Assembly (NCBI GenBank): GCA_016210325.1
Contig: JACQUK010000020.1
Coordinates: 1-32,088, forward strand
Direction: 5' to 3'
DNA: 32,088 nucleotides
Source: Chloroflexota bacterium
Lineage (GTDB): Bacteria > Chloroflexota > Dehalococcoidia > Lucifugimonadales > HRBIN23
Shown: positions 1 to 7,859 of the stretch, piece after piece
How the letters are laid out: the number at the start of each line of letters is the position of its first letter
Numbering within the stretch: the stretch's first letter is position 1
Notes under the pieces: generated by a model
What the model saw: the letters and a program-made list of their open reading frames with translations, nothing else
What the model was told of the DNA's origin: nothing
Databases searched by the model: none
Position numbers and translations under genes: made by a program

Positions 1-31
1 AACGGGGGTGTCCCCCGTTTCCCCTTCATTT

Positions 32-126
32 CCCCCTTCCTGGCCAGGAAGGGGGTCTAGGGGGATGGTCGAAGCCAGGCGAAGAAGCGCACCAAAAGAG
101 CGGGAAGTAACTTTTGAGGCAAAGCC
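32..126. repeat. Palindromic intergenic repeat cluster at left edge
   Basis: Positions 1-19 form a perfect hairpin (8-bp arms around TGT). Positions 32-55 are a perfect 24-base palindrome with CCCCCTTCC arms centred on TGGCCA. Positions 110-126 (acttttgaggcaaagcc) are an exact 17-base reverse-complement match to 17050-17066 inside the repeat between sdhC and sdhD. No gene is visible in 1-249, so this looks like stacked dispersed palindromic repeats. The 1-19 hairpin could also act as a terminator for a gene outside the window. Confidence 0.6.
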
Positions 127-249
127 CTTCGCAGGGGACAAGGGCCAGCACGGGGGCACTACGCGGGTAGTTACTGGACCTTCCGCCCAGGACGGCGCCT
201 CCGCCCTCAGCTCACTGCCTTCCGATGCCATGCGGACGGCCGGCGGCCT

Positions 250-522
250 TTACTGGCGGGTGGCCTCCCCCTTCCCCTTGTTGCGGGAGCCCAGGCCCAG
301 GAGCTCCAGCAGGACATTGGTCCCAACGAGGAAGGCGAGTCCCACCGCGAAACCCATGAACACCACCATGCCCCAGCGCTCTTGCTGCGAGCGCGAGCCC
401 AGGTCAAGGGCCACTACCAGGGCCATCCCAGCGGCAAACGCGAGAAGGCTCAGAAGGATGGCGAAGGCTGCATACCAGGGACGTTGCCGCACGTGCCCAA
501 ACCATCGAAAGAGCCGGGACAT
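250..522 (-). CDS. Small two-TM membrane protein, unknown function
   Basis: A 90-residue protein with a short basic N-terminus (MSRLFRWFGHVRQRPW) and two hydrophobic stretches, roughly residues 17-39 and 51-74, joined by a polar SRSQQER segment. The likely topology is a helical hairpin in the cytoplasmic membrane with a charged, lysine-rich tail. The ATG is preceded by a strong Shine-Dalgarno (taaggagggcct), which is the main reason to accept it over the overlapping frames. It points the same way as the small zinc-ribbon gene at 609-839, 86 bp away. I do not recognise a family and assign no function. Confidence 0.6.
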   Translation of the reverse strand: MSRLFRWFGHVRQRPWYAAFAILLSLLAFAAGMALVVALDLGSRSQQERWGMVVFMGFAVGLAFLVGTNVLLELLGLGSRNKGKGEATRQ

Positions 523-608
523 AGGCCCTCCTTAGCGCTTGGCTTGGCATCTCAACTGTAGATAGACCCGCGGCACCGTCATGCCGCTCCCCCGCATGCA
601 GGCCCTGC

Positions 609-839
609 CTAGCTCGCTTCCTTCGCCGCAGGCTCTTTGGCAGGGACACGGCGTCGCTCCGGGCCTGCCTTGCGCTGCGGTTGTCGCTCGCGCCGCCCCT
701 GGGTGGCACAGTTGTCGCACTGGCGGTGGTGAACTCGTTGCTCCAGGCCGGGGAGCTTCACCCGCCGAATGATTCTGTGGCACTCCGGGCACTGCACAGT
801 AATCCAGACCAAGCTGCCAGGACTTTTCCAGTTGTTCAT
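609..839 (-). CDS. Small zinc-ribbon protein
   Basis: A 76-residue protein with two CxxC knuckles: CPEC at about residues 17-20 and CDNC at about 41-44. The spacing suits one treble-clef/zinc-ribbon fold binding a single zinc. The rest is a basic, Arg/Lys/Pro-rich low-complexity tail that could contact nucleic acid. The start codon follows a good ribosome-binding site (gaggaggcccg). The four cysteines and the RBS support a real gene. The partner and function are unknown; such small ribbons are often nucleic-acid or ribosome associated, but nothing here fixes that. Confidence 0.6.
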   Translation of the reverse strand: MNNWKSPGSLVWITVQCPECHRIIRRVKLPGLEQRVHHRQCDNCATQGRRERQPQRKAGPERRRVPAKEPAAKEAS

Positions 840-1029
840 CGGGCCTCCTCAAGGTTGCACCGGGCACCTTGTTTCTTGCTCATGCCAGTGTAGCGCAACC
901 GGACCCCCCTGTCTCCGTCCGGAGCATCCAAGTCGGAGTCCTGGGAGCGATTCCGCGGTCCCATGTGCAGCGGCGAGAGCCCAAGGGCAGCAAGCGCCAT
1001 GCAGCTCAGGGCCTTTTGACTGTCGCTCG

Positions 1030-1090
1030 TTCGCCCCCATCCTAGCCTTCCCCCGTTTCCGGGGGAAGGGGTGAAAACGAAAAGGCCCTG
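1030..1090. repeat. Dispersed palindromic repeat (same family as 17001-17245)
   Basis: Arms CCTTCCCCCG (1046-1055) and CGGGGGAAGG (1060-1069) form a perfect 10-bp stem with a TTTC loop. The left flank (gcccccatcct) and right flank (cgaaaaggccctg) both recur, reverse-complemented, at the two ends of the repeat between sdhC and sdhD. The 190 bases from 840 to 1029 hold no other feature I can support. Confidence 0.65.
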
Positions 1091-1131
1091 CATGTAGCTG
1101 CCTGAACAAGGGCCACCCTCGCCGCCAATGG

Positions 1132-1137
1132 TACAAT
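1132..1137 (+). promoter_or_regulatory. Possible -10 box for the aminotransferase-like gene
   Basis: TACAAT lies 32 bases before the preferred start codon at 1170. No convincing -35 hexamer is found at 16-18 bp spacing, so this is only a weak promoter candidate. Confidence 0.3.
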
Positions 1138-1169
1138 GACGACGTCCAACTGCCATGAGAGGACGTGAG

Positions 1170-2504
1170 ATGACCTCCCGATGGAATGCCCTGGACCAAG
1201 AGTTCCGCCAGCGGTTCCACCTCTCGGCTGACCTCCATCGCCGCGCCAGTCAAGTGTTGGGCACAGCATCCCAGCCCAGGACGGGGCCGGGACTGTTCCC
1301 CGTGGCGGCGGCGCGCACGGCGGGGTCACACAAGTGGACGATAGACGGCCACGAACTCATTGACTACTGCATGAGCCATAACTCCCTGGTCTTGGGCCAC
1401 AGCCCTCCCGTGGTGGCCCAAGCGGTGGCTGCCCAGATAGGCAGAGGAGTCGCCTTGGACTACTACCAGGAGTTGGAGGTACGGTGGGCAGAGCTGGTGC
1501 TCCAGGCCTGCCCGTGGGCCGGGTTGGCCAAGATGACCGGCTCCCTGGCTGAGGCGGTGATGGTGGCGCTGCGACTGGCCCGGGCCTACACGGGACGGCG
1601 CCGCATCGTCAAGTTCCTTGGTCACGCCCACGGTTGGCCCGAAGAGCTGTCATCCCAGAGTCCCGCCGACCTGGGGCTTGGCGAGGCAAGCACCATGAGC
1701 ACCATCCCGACGGATGTTGCCGCGCTGGAGCATGAACTCCGCTCCAATGACGTGGCGGCCGTCATCATGGAGCCCGTGGGTGCCCTCTGGGGTGCATGCC
1801 CATTGCCTTCCGGCTTCCTGGACGACCTGCGGCGACTGACGCAGCGGTACGGCACCCTCCTGGTCCTGGACGAGGCAGTCACCGGCTTCCGCCTGGCCCC
1901 CGGCGGGGCCTCAGAGTTCTTCAGCGTGACGCCGGAGTTGGCCGTCCACGCTGGATCGGCCTGTGGGGGCGTGGCCTGCGGGGCCGTCGTCGGCATGGCA
2001 GACATCATGGAAGCATTGGCCCGGAGTCCCGCGTTAGCTCAGGCCCCCGTGGGATACAGGGCGCAGCTCAGCGCGTGGAACCCCAACCCGGTCGCCCTGG
2101 CAGGAGCAATTGCCGCATTGGAGGTGCTGAACACCGGCGTGCCCCAACGCCAGGCCACGCGGCAGGCCGAGGGGCTGCGCCAGGACCTGAACCAGGTGCT
2201 CGTAGACCTGGACTTGCGCGGCTGCGCCTACGGCGTGGGCTGCATCGTCCACGTGTACCTGTCGCCCGACTTCCCAGGCGCGTCGGGCAACGCAGCAGCC
2301 ATCACACAAGTGCCGCAGGAAAGGCTTCTTCAGGGCGGCGCCGAGCTGGCCGAGCCCTTGCGGAAGGCAATGCTGCTCCAGGGGTGCGACTTCCGCTGGA
2401 GCGGCAACCTGGTCTCCGCAGCCCACATTGACGAGGACATTCGGCGCACCATCGCCGCCTTCCACACCGCGGTGGAGCGGCTGCGGCGGGAAGGCATCCA
2501 GTAG
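1170..2504 (+). CDS. Class-III aminotransferase / GSA-aminomutase homologue lacking the PLP lysine
   Basis: About 444 residues, the normal length for glutamate-1-semialdehyde aminomutase (HemL)-like fold-type I PLP proteins. Recognisable landmarks include the SHNSLVLGHSPPVV region (about 69-82), LARAYTGRRRIVKF (136-149), the PLP-ring Asp in VLDEAVTGFRLA (D234) and the substrate-domain C-terminus. The segment that should carry the Schiff-base lysine (family pattern LGKxxGGGxPxGA) reads HAGSACGGVACGA (260-272), with no lysine near it. The phosphate loop SGTEA also reads GSLAEA. The frame is intact, so this may be a non-aminotransferase homologue or pseudoenzyme rather than decay. The ATG at 1170 has AGAGGA at good spacing; an in-frame ATG at 1155 is less likely. 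It stands alone on the plus strand. Confidence 0.8.
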   Translation: MTSRWNALDQEFRQRFHLSADLHRRASQVLGTASQPRTGPGLFPVAAARTAGSHKWTIDGHELIDYCMSHNSLVLGHSPPVVAQAVAAQIGRGVALDYYQELEVRWAELVLQACPWAGLAKMTGSLAEAVMVALRLARAYTGRRRIVKFLGHAHGWPEELSSQSPADLGLGEASTMSTIPTDVAALEHELRSNDVAAVIMEPVGALWGACPLPSGFLDDLRRLTQRYGTLLVLDEAVTGFRLAPGGASEFFSVTPELAVHAGSACGGVACGAVVGMADIMEALARSPALAQAPVGYRAQLSAWNPNPVALAGAIAALEVLNTGVPQRQATRQAEGLRQDLNQVLVDLDLRGCAYGVGCIVHVYLSPDFPGASGNAAAITQVPQERLLQGGAELAEPLRKAMLLQGCDFRWSGNLVSAAHIDEDIRRTIAAFHTAVERLRREGIQ

Positions 2505-2549
2505 CCCCGGCCAGGCGACACCAACATTGGCATCCTGCCATGTCTCCCA

Positions 2550-2625
2550 CTCGTGGTGAGCTTGTCGAACCATGAGCGGAAACCTGCTGGGTCCGCTCGC
2601 CCTTCGACAGGCTCAGGGTGAGCGG
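2550..2625. repeat. Dispersed palindromic repeat, copy A
   Basis: Two imperfect hairpin units lie side by side. The unit at 2550-2579 (CTC.TGG ... CCA.GAG arms around gagcttgtcgaa) is identical over 30 bases to 12851-12880 and 15417-15446. The unit at 2593-2625 has CCGCTC/GAGCGG ends around ttcgacaggctca. It lies between the convergent aminotransferase-like gene and the DUF4387 gene. Positions 2626-2713 hold nothing else I can identify. Confidence 0.85.
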
Positions 2626-2713
2626 ACAATGTCAACCGAGCCAGTTGTCCTCAAAAGCAAGGGTGCAAGCCGACGGCCATAGCGATCGGGGGCTTCAAGC
2701 TGGCGGGGCGGCT

Positions 2714-3034
2714 TCAACTGGGGACTTCGACTTCGGCCAGCGGGAGGTACTGTAGCCCCCCGCTGACGTCAGTCTCGCCGGGATCGCCCGATGCACGGCC
2801 ACCCGGCCGCATCAGCACAATGTGGATAGTCTTTCCAGCGTCAAAGGCCTCGACAGCCAGCACGTTGGATACGGATGTTCGGTAGAGGGAAGCGACGAAC
2901 TCCCTGGTGAAGATGTCCGCGTCCACCACCCTCTGATAGGCAGACTCCTCCTTGAATATGATGTCCGCCTCGAAAGCGCGCTGGCCCACCCTGCGACTGC
3001 GGACCATGTCCGACAACTCAGCCAGCTTCACCAT
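2714..3034 (-). CDS. DUF4387 family protein (AtuA partner)
   Basis: A 106-residue protein beginning MVKLAELSDMVRSRR and containing the AFEADIIFKEESAYQRVVDADIFTRE-type core typical of DUF4387. These short proteins are nearly always encoded right after, or fused to, AtuA/DUF1446 proteins. Its start overlaps the end of the upstream atuA-like gene by 7 bp (ATGGTGA), and its Shine-Dalgarno (aaggaggtccctgg) lies within the last codons of atuA, so the two are translationally coupled. The biochemical role of DUF4387 is not established; a subunit or accessory role with AtuA is inferred from the pairing. Confidence 0.85.
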   Translation of the reverse strand: MVKLAELSDMVRSRRVGQRAFEADIIFKEESAYQRVVDADIFTREFVASLYRTSVSNVLAVEAFDAGKTIHIVLMRPGGRASGDPGETDVSGGLQYLPLAEVEVPS

Positions 3035-4431
3035 CCAGGGACCTCCTTCCAGGCGCTACCCGAGACGTCAAAAAGCTCCATTCGGAAAAGCTCGTGGGGG
3101 TCATCCAGAGGGAGCAGATGGTTCAGGGTGTAGCGGTAGGCGGGACCAACCTCGACCACCACTGAGGAAAACGGCGAGGCGTAGTTCATCTCTCCTGTGG
3201 CCCGCCCCTCGTACATCATCATGTGGACCTGCGCGTAAAGGCGCCGACAGGCCTCGTTGGCCAGCGCCTGACTCTCCGCAATCACCTCTGTCACCACGCC
3301 GACCTCGTAAGCCGACGTCGGTTTCCCACGGTTCGGTTCGTACGCCCCCATGACCCCGTCGATGCCGTAGTTGTGGAAGATGACCTGGTGGTTGCCTTGC
3401 GCCCTCAGTTGTCCCTGGACGCGCTCCGCTACTCTGCGCTGGAAGTCTGGCAAGCGCCGGACCACCTCTGGGTCCCTCACCCCCGCCACCGAGATGCTGC
3501 GGTAGCCGGCGAGGCCAGCCCCTTCCAGGAGCACCTGGTACGGGCCAGGCACGAACCGTGCGCCCGACACCTTGACGGCACGGTCATTGATTTGCTCGTA
3601 CTTCGCCTCTGCCATGTCCAGCGTACCCGCAGGCCCTTGTTGTCGGAAAGCGGACCTACGCTCGTACATGTTGTGGGCCGTGACGGATGCGACGGTGCAG
3701 CGCATCTCTGCTGCCATCGGTTCCACCACGAAACTGTCCTCACGGAGCGTAGCCAGCAGCGGGATGTCGGTCCTGACCGGCTTGGCTGCCATCCCGCCAC
3801 ATTCGACAATCTTGCCCATGTGCCAGGCGATGCCAGGCTCGAAGCCCGCTCGGATAGCAGCGCCGGTGAAAATAGCATCATCGCAGCAACGACCCGTCAG
3901 GACCACATCGGCGCCTGTCTCCAGCGCCCGTACGAACGGCTCCCACCCCATGAAGGCAACGATATTGGTGCTCGCTTCTACCATGTTCGCCGTTAAGCAT
4001 TCGTCGGGCAGTTCCAGGTCCCTGATCCTCTCACCCCGCGCCAGACGTTGAAGCAGGTACTCCTTTGGAACGTCCGAGTATATGACCGCCAGCCTGAAGT
4101 GCAGCTTGTGCTCGGCGGCAATCTCCCGCAGTATCCCCGTGGTCCACTCTACACAGGACTTGGTCCCTGCACTTGGACACCCGCCAAGAATAAACTTGAC
4201 CCCCCGCTGTAGGCACGGGACAACCAGCAACTCCAAGTCGGCTTTGACCCCGAAGCGGGACAGCTTTGAACTCCCTGCCCCCAAGTTGTCAGGGCCATAG
4301 TCGCCGGAGACCGCTTGGACCCCCACAACCGAGGGCTGATGCTCCAAGGCCCGCTGGAACGCCTTCACGCTTCCGTCAGATGCCGCCAGGCTTCCGAAGT
4401 TGACGACAGAACAGACCACTATCTCTCTCAT
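3028..4431 (-). CDS. AtuA-like / DUF1446 acyclic terpene utilisation family protein
   Basis: About 467 residues, typical for the AtuA (DUF1446) family, whose founding member is needed for citronellol/geraniol breakdown in Pseudomonas. Family features are the glycine-rich N-terminal segments, the ILGGCPSAG..CVEWTTGILREIAAEH block, VLTGRCCDDAIFTGAAIRAGF, and a C-terminal half with KYEQINDRAVKVSGARFVPGPYQVLLEGA. The start at MREIVVCSVV is chosen because GAGGAAAGC lies just upstream; the frame stays open for about 36 more codons without family-like sequence. It forms an operon with DUF4387 and sits 260 bp downstream of the molybdopterin hydroxylase on the same strand. The substrate here is unknown; an acyclic acid or hydroxy-acid pathway is inference. 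Confidence 0.85.
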   Translation of the reverse strand: MREIVVCSVVNFGSLAASDGSVKAFQRALEHQPSVVGVQAVSGDYGPDNLGAGSSKLSRFGVKADLELLVVPCLQRGVKFILGGCPSAGTKSCVEWTTGILREIAAEHKLHFRLAVIYSDVPKEYLLQRLARGERIRDLELPDECLTANMVEASTNIVAFMGWEPFVRALETGADVVLTGRCCDDAIFTGAAIRAGFEPGIAWHMGKIVECGGMAAKPVRTDIPLLATLREDSFVVEPMAAEMRCTVASVTAHNMYERRSAFRQQGPAGTLDMAEAKYEQINDRAVKVSGARFVPGPYQVLLEGAGLAGYRSISVAGVRDPEVVRRLPDFQRRVAERVQGQLRAQGNHQVIFHNYGIDGVMGAYEPNRGKPTSAYEVGVVTEVIAESQALANEACRRLYAQVHMMMYEGRATGEMNYASPFSSVVVEVGPAYRYTLNHLLPLDDPHELFRMELFDVSGSAWKEVPGW

Positions 4432-4530
4432 GCTTTCCTCGAAGGGCGTTGCCTTCTTCGCCAGAAGGCCCTTACCCCCATAGGCGTTAAGATAGGGGTT
4501 ATTTGGGAGTCGATTGGCCTCCGTAGGGCA

Positions 4531-4588
4531 TCCCGACATGTCGGGACGAACCTGCCCGCTCCCAACGGTCGGGTTAGGAAACCCGACC
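4531..4588. repeat. Pair of short palindromes upstream of atuA-like gene
   Basis: TCCCGACATGTCGGGA (4531-4546) is a perfect palindrome. GGTCGGGTT (4567-4575) pairs perfectly with AACCCGACC (4580-4588). They lie in the 260-bp gap between the molybdopterin hydroxylase and the atuA-like gene. The GTCCCGA-type hairpin recurs at 18458-18476 and 22375-22393, so dispersed repeats are more likely than a dedicated operator, although the 5'-UTR position leaves regulation possible. Confidence 0.6.
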
Positions 4589-4691
4589 TACAGAGACTAT
4601 ATCTAACGCGCAGGGGCCTTGCCCTATCGCTCCAAACCGACTCTGACGTCAATAGCAGCCCACCGGCACCGTTCTGTCCGGGGCCAGGGTT

Positions 4692-6962
4692 CTACCTCGG
4701 CTGGCTCCCACCAGCCTGACGCTTTGCCCAGAAGACCCGCTCAGGGCTCAGCGGTAGCTCACGCACCCGCACTCCGGTGGCATGGGTAACGGCGTTGGCC
4801 ACCGCCGCAAGGGGCGGGACGATGGGCGCTTCCCCGGTGCCGCGTACCCCATAAGGCCCGCCCGAGGCCGGCACCTCGATGATCTCGGTGCCCAGCATGG
4901 GCAGGTCCATCGCAGTGGGAATGCGATAGTCCAGCAGGTTGGGGTTGCGTACGCCGCCCTTTTCGTCGAACATGACCTCTTCTGACAGCGCCCAGCCGAT
5001 GCCCTGGCTGGCCCCACCCTGCATGGTGGCCTCCACCATGGGAGGATTCACCGCAAAGCCTACGTCCTGGAAGGAGGTGAAACGCAGAAGCCTTGCCCTG
5101 CCTGTCTCGGGGTCCATCTCCACATCCGCCACGTGGGCGGCAAAGACCGGGGCGGGCTGCATGCGAGTAGTGCTGCCGTGGCCCATGATGGAGCCGGCGC
5201 CCCGCACACTCTCGGTGGCCAACTCCTGGAGGGTGACGGCCCGGTCCGGCGCTCCCTTGGCCGAGAACTTCCGCTCGCGGTACTCAATGTCTTGGGCGCT
5301 CACCTTCAGCTTGGCGGCGGCCCTCTCCTTGAGTTGCCCCATCACGTCCTGCACGGCCTGCTGGAGCGCAATGCTCATGGCGTAGGTGACCCTGCTGCCA
5401 CTACTCTCATCGGTGTAAGCGATTTCACCGGTGTCTGCAGTGTCCAGCCACACGGCCTCCACGGGGACGCTAAACTCCTCGGCCACCATCTGCGCCAGGC
5501 CTGTGCGGGTCCCCGAGAGGTCCACCGTGCCCACCAGCAAGCTAAAGGAGCCATCGCCGTTGACCATCAAGGTGCAGGAGTACTGGCCACCGGCGCCGCC
5601 GCGCCAGAAGCCCACCGCCAGGCCGCGTCCGCGGTTGGGCCCGCCTAGAGGCGAGGCCCAAGCCGGGTGGGACTTCACCCGCTCCAGCACCTCTCGGTAG
5701 CCAACCCGGTTGAAGGGGGTGTCGTTGGGCATCAGGTCGCCTTCCTGCACCAGGTTGCGTGAGCGGAACTCCAGGGGGTCTATGCCCAGCTTCTCAGCCA
5801 CCTCGTCCATGGTGCACTCGATGGCGAAATTGGCCTGGGGCGCCCCAGGGGCGCGGTAGGCCTCAATGCGGTGCAGGTTGGTCACCACGTCATAGGCATC
5901 TACCTTGAGGTTTGGCGTCTTGTACGGCCCCAGGCCCGCCATTGCGCCGCCAGCCAGAGGTGAGCCGGGGTAAGCTCCGGCGCTGAAGATGAACTTCGCC
6001 TGGATGGCGGTGATGGTCCCGTCCCGCTTCACCCCCACCTTCACGGTGCTGACCGTGGCTGGCGCCCCCTTGTCCCGCAGCACCTGGTCACGGCCCAATG
6101 TCAAACGCACCGGGCGGCCGCTCTTCTTGGACAGCAGGATGATCACCGGAGAGTACCTGGCATAGGATTTGGCGCCGAAGGCACCCCCCACCTCCATAGG
6201 GATGATCTTGATATTTCCCTTGGGCACCTTCAGCAGGGGGGCGATCTGGTCGCGCAGGGCGAAGGTGCCTTGCGTAGTGGCCCATACCACGATACGCCCG
6301 TCGGGGTAGACCATGGCCGTCTCGCTGTCAGGCTCAATATACCCCTGGTGGACCCTCTGGGTACGGAAGCTCCGCTCTACCACCACGTCCGCCTGAGCGA
6401 AGCCCTTTGCCACGTCGCCACGTCCCAGCTCTAGGTGCGTTGCCACGTTGCTGGGCGTAGTCGCCTTGCCACCCAGGCCCGATGTGAAGAGGTCTGGGTG
6501 GAGAAGCACCGCACCAGGGCGCATGGCCTCCTCCGGGTCAAAGACCGCCGGCAGCGGCTCGTACTCCACCTCGATAAGAGACACCGCCTGCTCGGCGACC
6601 TCCGTCGTCACGGCGGCCACCGCCGCTACGCAGTGCCCCTGGAACATCACCCTGCCCTTCGCCAGCACCAGCTTCCGGAGGTCCCCCATGCTCAGCGACT
6701 GGCCGCTGGGCTCCTCGGGCACGCCAGGAGGCGGGGGAGGTGGCACATCGTCCCCGGTCACCACGGCCAGGGCCCCTTCCAGCGCCAGGGCCTTGCTCAC
6801 GTCCAGCCGCTTGATGCGCGCATGAGCGTGGGGACTTAGCAGCATCCTGGCGTAGAGCATTCCAGGGAGTGTGAAGTCGGCACCATACTGGGCTGCGCCA
6901 GTGACCTTGGCCAGAGCGTCTACCTTTGGCACCGGTTTCCCCAAATACGTCCTGGTCACCAT
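4692..6962 (-). CDS. Molybdopterin-binding large subunit, xanthine dehydrogenase family
   Basis: About 756 residues, standard for the Mo-cofactor subunit of xanthine dehydrogenase/CoxL-like hydroxylases. The N-terminal Ald_Xan_dh a/b hammerhead domain starts at KVTGAAQYGADFTLPGMLYARML. The Mo domains contain GGAFGAKSYARYSP, EAYRAPGAPQANFAIECTMDEVA and the C-terminal GVRGTGEAPIVPPLAAVANAV motif with the expected catalytic Glu (about E711). The AYRAPGAP loop is xanthine-dehydrogenase-like rather than the AYxCSFR loop of form-I CO dehydrogenase, so it is probably not a CO dehydrogenase. The ATG at 6962 follows GGAGGAG; a TTG 15 bases further upstream is less likely. The usual [2Fe-2S] and FAD subunit genes are absent on either side. 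Substrate unknown. Confidence 0.88.
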   Translation of the reverse strand: MVTRTYLGKPVPKVDALAKVTGAAQYGADFTLPGMLYARMLLSPHAHARIKRLDVSKALALEGALAVVTGDDVPPPPPPGVPEEPSGQSLSMGDLRKLVLAKGRVMFQGHCVAAVAAVTTEVAEQAVSLIEVEYEPLPAVFDPEEAMRPGAVLLHPDLFTSGLGGKATTPSNVATHLELGRGDVAKGFAQADVVVERSFRTQRVHQGYIEPDSETAMVYPDGRIVVWATTQGTFALRDQIAPLLKVPKGNIKIIPMEVGGAFGAKSYARYSPVIILLSKKSGRPVRLTLGRDQVLRDKGAPATVSTVKVGVKRDGTITAIQAKFIFSAGAYPGSPLAGGAMAGLGPYKTPNLKVDAYDVVTNLHRIEAYRAPGAPQANFAIECTMDEVAEKLGIDPLEFRSRNLVQEGDLMPNDTPFNRVGYREVLERVKSHPAWASPLGGPNRGRGLAVGFWRGGAGGQYSCTLMVNGDGSFSLLVGTVDLSGTRTGLAQMVAEEFSVPVEAVWLDTADTGEIAYTDESSGSRVTYAMSIALQQAVQDVMGQLKERAAAKLKVSAQDIEYRERKFSAKGAPDRAVTLQELATESVRGAGSIMGHGSTTRMQPAPVFAAHVADVEMDPETGRARLLRFTSFQDVGFAVNPPMVEATMQGGASQGIGWALSEEVMFDEKGGVRNPNLLDYRIPTAMDLPMLGTEIIEVPASGGPYGVRGTGEAPIVPPLAAVANAVTHATGVRVRELPLSPERVFWAKRQAGGSQPR

Positions 6963-7088
6963 GCTCTCCTCCCACAAGGAATAGCCCTTTGGTGCGTTAC
7001 TTTACCCTACAGGCCTTCACAAGGCAATCGCCACCTCCCGCAGGCGCTCCGCTCTGGGCAGATGTCGAAGCAGTTTTGCGTCATCCTG

Positions 7089-7859
7089 CTATACCGTGGC
7101 GCGGCGATAGAGCCAGGTGGCCAGGGCCGTGAAGACAACCGTCATGGCAGCCAGCACCCAGATGCCGGGCAGAATGACTTCCCACTCCCAGCCCTGGACA
7201 ATGATAGCCCGCACCGCCTCCAGGACGTAGTTGACCGGGTTCAGCATCACCGCTATCTGGAGCCATCGGGGCAAGAACTCTCTGGGCATGAAGGCCGTGG
7301 TGAGGAAGGCGAAGGGCATGAACAGGAGCCAGGTGGACTGGGTCAGTTGCACGTTCCTGGTCCTGATAGCGATCATCAGGCCCAACGATGACCAGGCCAG
7401 GCCGAAGACCGTCGCCAACAACAGCACCATCAGCACGCCCGCGATGCCTCCCCGGACCGAGACGCCCAGCGCCAGCGCCACGAGAAGGATGACCAGCGCC
7501 TGGGCCAGCGCCCGCGTAGCCCCTACCAGCAGGTTCCCCAGCAGGATAGACAGCCGGTTGATGGGCGCCAGCAGCAGCTTGTCGAAGTAGCCGGAGAGGA
7601 TGTCTGTCAGCATGGCGAAGCCCAGATCGCTGCCAGTGAACACTGCCGCCTGGACCAGCACCATGGGGGCTAGAAAGGCATGGTAGTCCCCCGACGGAAA
7701 GCCAGGGAGCTGGGTAACTCCGCTCAACGGTGCCCCGAAGAGGAAGAAGAAAAAGGCAGCCATCAGCAGCGGCGAAATGACGTTCATGGGTTGCGCGACC
7801 CACACCCTCAGGTTGCGCAGGTAAAGGTAGTACGTCTCTCGCAGAAAGGCCACGCTCAC
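7089..7859 (-). CDS. ABC-2 type transporter permease
   Basis: 256 residues with about six hydrophobic segments, matching the ABC-2 membrane domain of DrrB/NodJ-type exporters. The N-terminus ETYYLYLRNLRVWVAQP.NVISPLL and the C-terminal NPVNYVLEAVRAIIVQG motif are characteristic. It starts with GTG overlapping the ATPase stop codon by four bases (GTGA), so it is translationally coupled to the ATPase. The pair would make a homodimeric-type exporter in the cytoplasmic membrane, exporting a drug, lipid or polysaccharide. The substrate cannot be read from sequence. Confidence 0.9.
   Translation of the reverse strand: MSVAFLRETYYLYLRNLRVWVAQPMNVISPLLMAAFFFFLFGAPLSGVTQLPGFPSGDYHAFLAPMVLVQAAVFTGSDLGFAMLTDILSGYFDKLLLAPINRLSILLGNLLVGATRALAQALVILLVALALGVSVRGGIAGVLMVLLLATVFGLAWSSLGLMIAIRTRNVQLTQSTWLLFMPFAFLTTAFMPREFLPRWLQIAVMLNPVNYVLEAVRAIIVQGWEWEVILPGIWVLAAMTVVFTALATWLYRRATV

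Noticed and set aside
6163-6962. Form-I CO dehydrogenase large subunit
   Set aside because: The diagnostic AYxCSFR loop is absent; the loop reads AYRAPGAP, as in xanthine-dehydrogenase-like hydroxylases, and no CoxM/CoxS genes are nearby.
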